From positions 1 to 5,432 of the forward strand of contig JAPLSP010000005.1 in the NCBI GenBank assembly GCA_026398575.1: a stretch of DNA of 5,432 nucleotides. The letters are read 5' to 3'. This stretch comes from Candidatus Sumerlaeota bacterium (GTDB taxonomy: Bacteria > Sumerlaeota > Sumerlaeia > JADFCT01). The translations under genes and the position numbers were made by a program. Below, piece by piece: positions 5,186 through 5,432 of the stretch. Numbering within the stretch: the stretch's first letter is position 1; each line of letters opens with the position of its first letter. The notes beneath the pieces are model-generated. The model searched no databases. It had not been told where the DNA came from and saw only the letters and a list, made by a program, of their open reading frames with translations.

Positions 5186-5432
5186 AGTTTTATCCGCCTT
5201 TGATTTTCAGCTCATGAATGGACCATCTGCTGCTGATCGTCCGCGCCAGCAAAGCGTCGCTGGATCATTGCTCCGCGCAATCGGCGCCGTCAATGGCGTT
5301 CCAATCAAGCCGGCGCGCCGGATAGAATAGAAGATGGAAGAGCGACACAGGCCGGGCGCAGGTATATCTCGCGATGCAGATGCTCTCCAAGCGCAAAATC
5401 TTAATCGCCAAGCAATAAAAAACGCGGTCTAT
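5186..5432. other. Leader region upstream of the sulfatase cluster, no supported gene
   Basis: This 247-bp stretch is probably the regulatory region for the first sulfatase. Visible structure: CCAGC (5246-5250) / GCTGG (5259-5263) around an 8-nt loop; CGGCGCCG (5282-5289); a perfect 12-bp palindrome CCGGCGCGCCGG (5310-5321); and on the minus strand a T6 run (rc of 5417-5422) preceded by CGCG. The best sigma70-like match on the minus strand is TTGACG (rc of 5288-5293), 18 nt, AATGAT (rc of 5264-5269), which is weak and overlaps the CCAGC/GCTGG repeat. A second weak match is TTGGAG, 18 nt, TATACC (rc of 5361-5390). Short open frames cross the region but none has both a ribosome binding site and a recognisable product. 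Confidence 0.4.

Noticed and set aside
3971..5203. 410-codon open frame on the plus strand opposite the third sulfatase
   Set aside because: Same reasoning: mirror frame of a clear gene, Arg/His-rich, no motif.
5217..5330. Plus-strand short ORF MNGPSAADRPRQQS...
   Set aside because: No ribosome binding site, no recognised family, and it lies in the likely regulatory leader of the first sulfatase.
5334..5432. Plus-strand frame from ATG at 5334 open to the right edge (MEERHRPGAGISRD...), a possible divergent gene
   Set aside because: Only 33 codons are visible, the upstream sequence GGATAGAATAGAAG is a poor ribosome binding site, and the residues match nothing I recognise.

Overview
The window holds three complete protein genes on the minus strand. 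All three encode exported type I (S1, Cys-type) sulfatases. In transcription order they are a 470-residue arylsulfatase/choline-sulfatase-like protein (5185 to 3773), a 540-residue heparan N-sulfatase-like protein (3578 to 1956) and a 558-residue sulfatase with a C-terminal EF-hand pair (1796 to 120). Twelve codons of a possible fourth minus-strand gene run off the left edge. No convincing gene lies on the plus strand, no RNA gene or CRISPR array is visible, and no transposase is present.

The organism is most likely a member of the Planctomycetota-Verrucomicrobiota-Chlamydiota group, with Verrucomicrobiota/Kiritimatiellota-like or planctomycete-like bacteria as best guesses. The reasons are the GC-rich coding sequence, the dense run of unrelated S1 sulfatases, a sulfatase fused to EF-hands, a Tat-like 'KRNEFIK' leader, and intergenic 9-nt tandem repeats. 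This is inference from style and not a phylogenetic placement.

Layout, left to right: 1-36 possible start of a minus-strand gene; 37-119 gap with weak hairpins; 120-1796 sulfatase with EF-hands; 1797-1955 gap with a 63-bp inverted repeat built of 9-nt TCCGTG-type units; 1956-3578 heparan N-sulfatase-like gene; 3579-3772 gap with a start-spanning 18-bp duplication, a palindrome cluster and six tandem TCCGAC-type nonamers; 3773-5185 third sulfatase; 5186-5432 leader with several palindromes and no gene I can support.

The three enzymes belong to different branches of S1. They share the C-x-P-S-R formylglycine motif and an export signal, so together they probably remove several kinds of sulfate ester or sulfamate from one sulfated polysaccharide outside the cytoplasm. 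No sulfatase-maturing enzyme, glycoside hydrolase, lyase or transporter is in view, so the glycan cannot be named. The least ordinary content is in the two gaps between sulfatase genes, each of which carries a different short-period repeat array.
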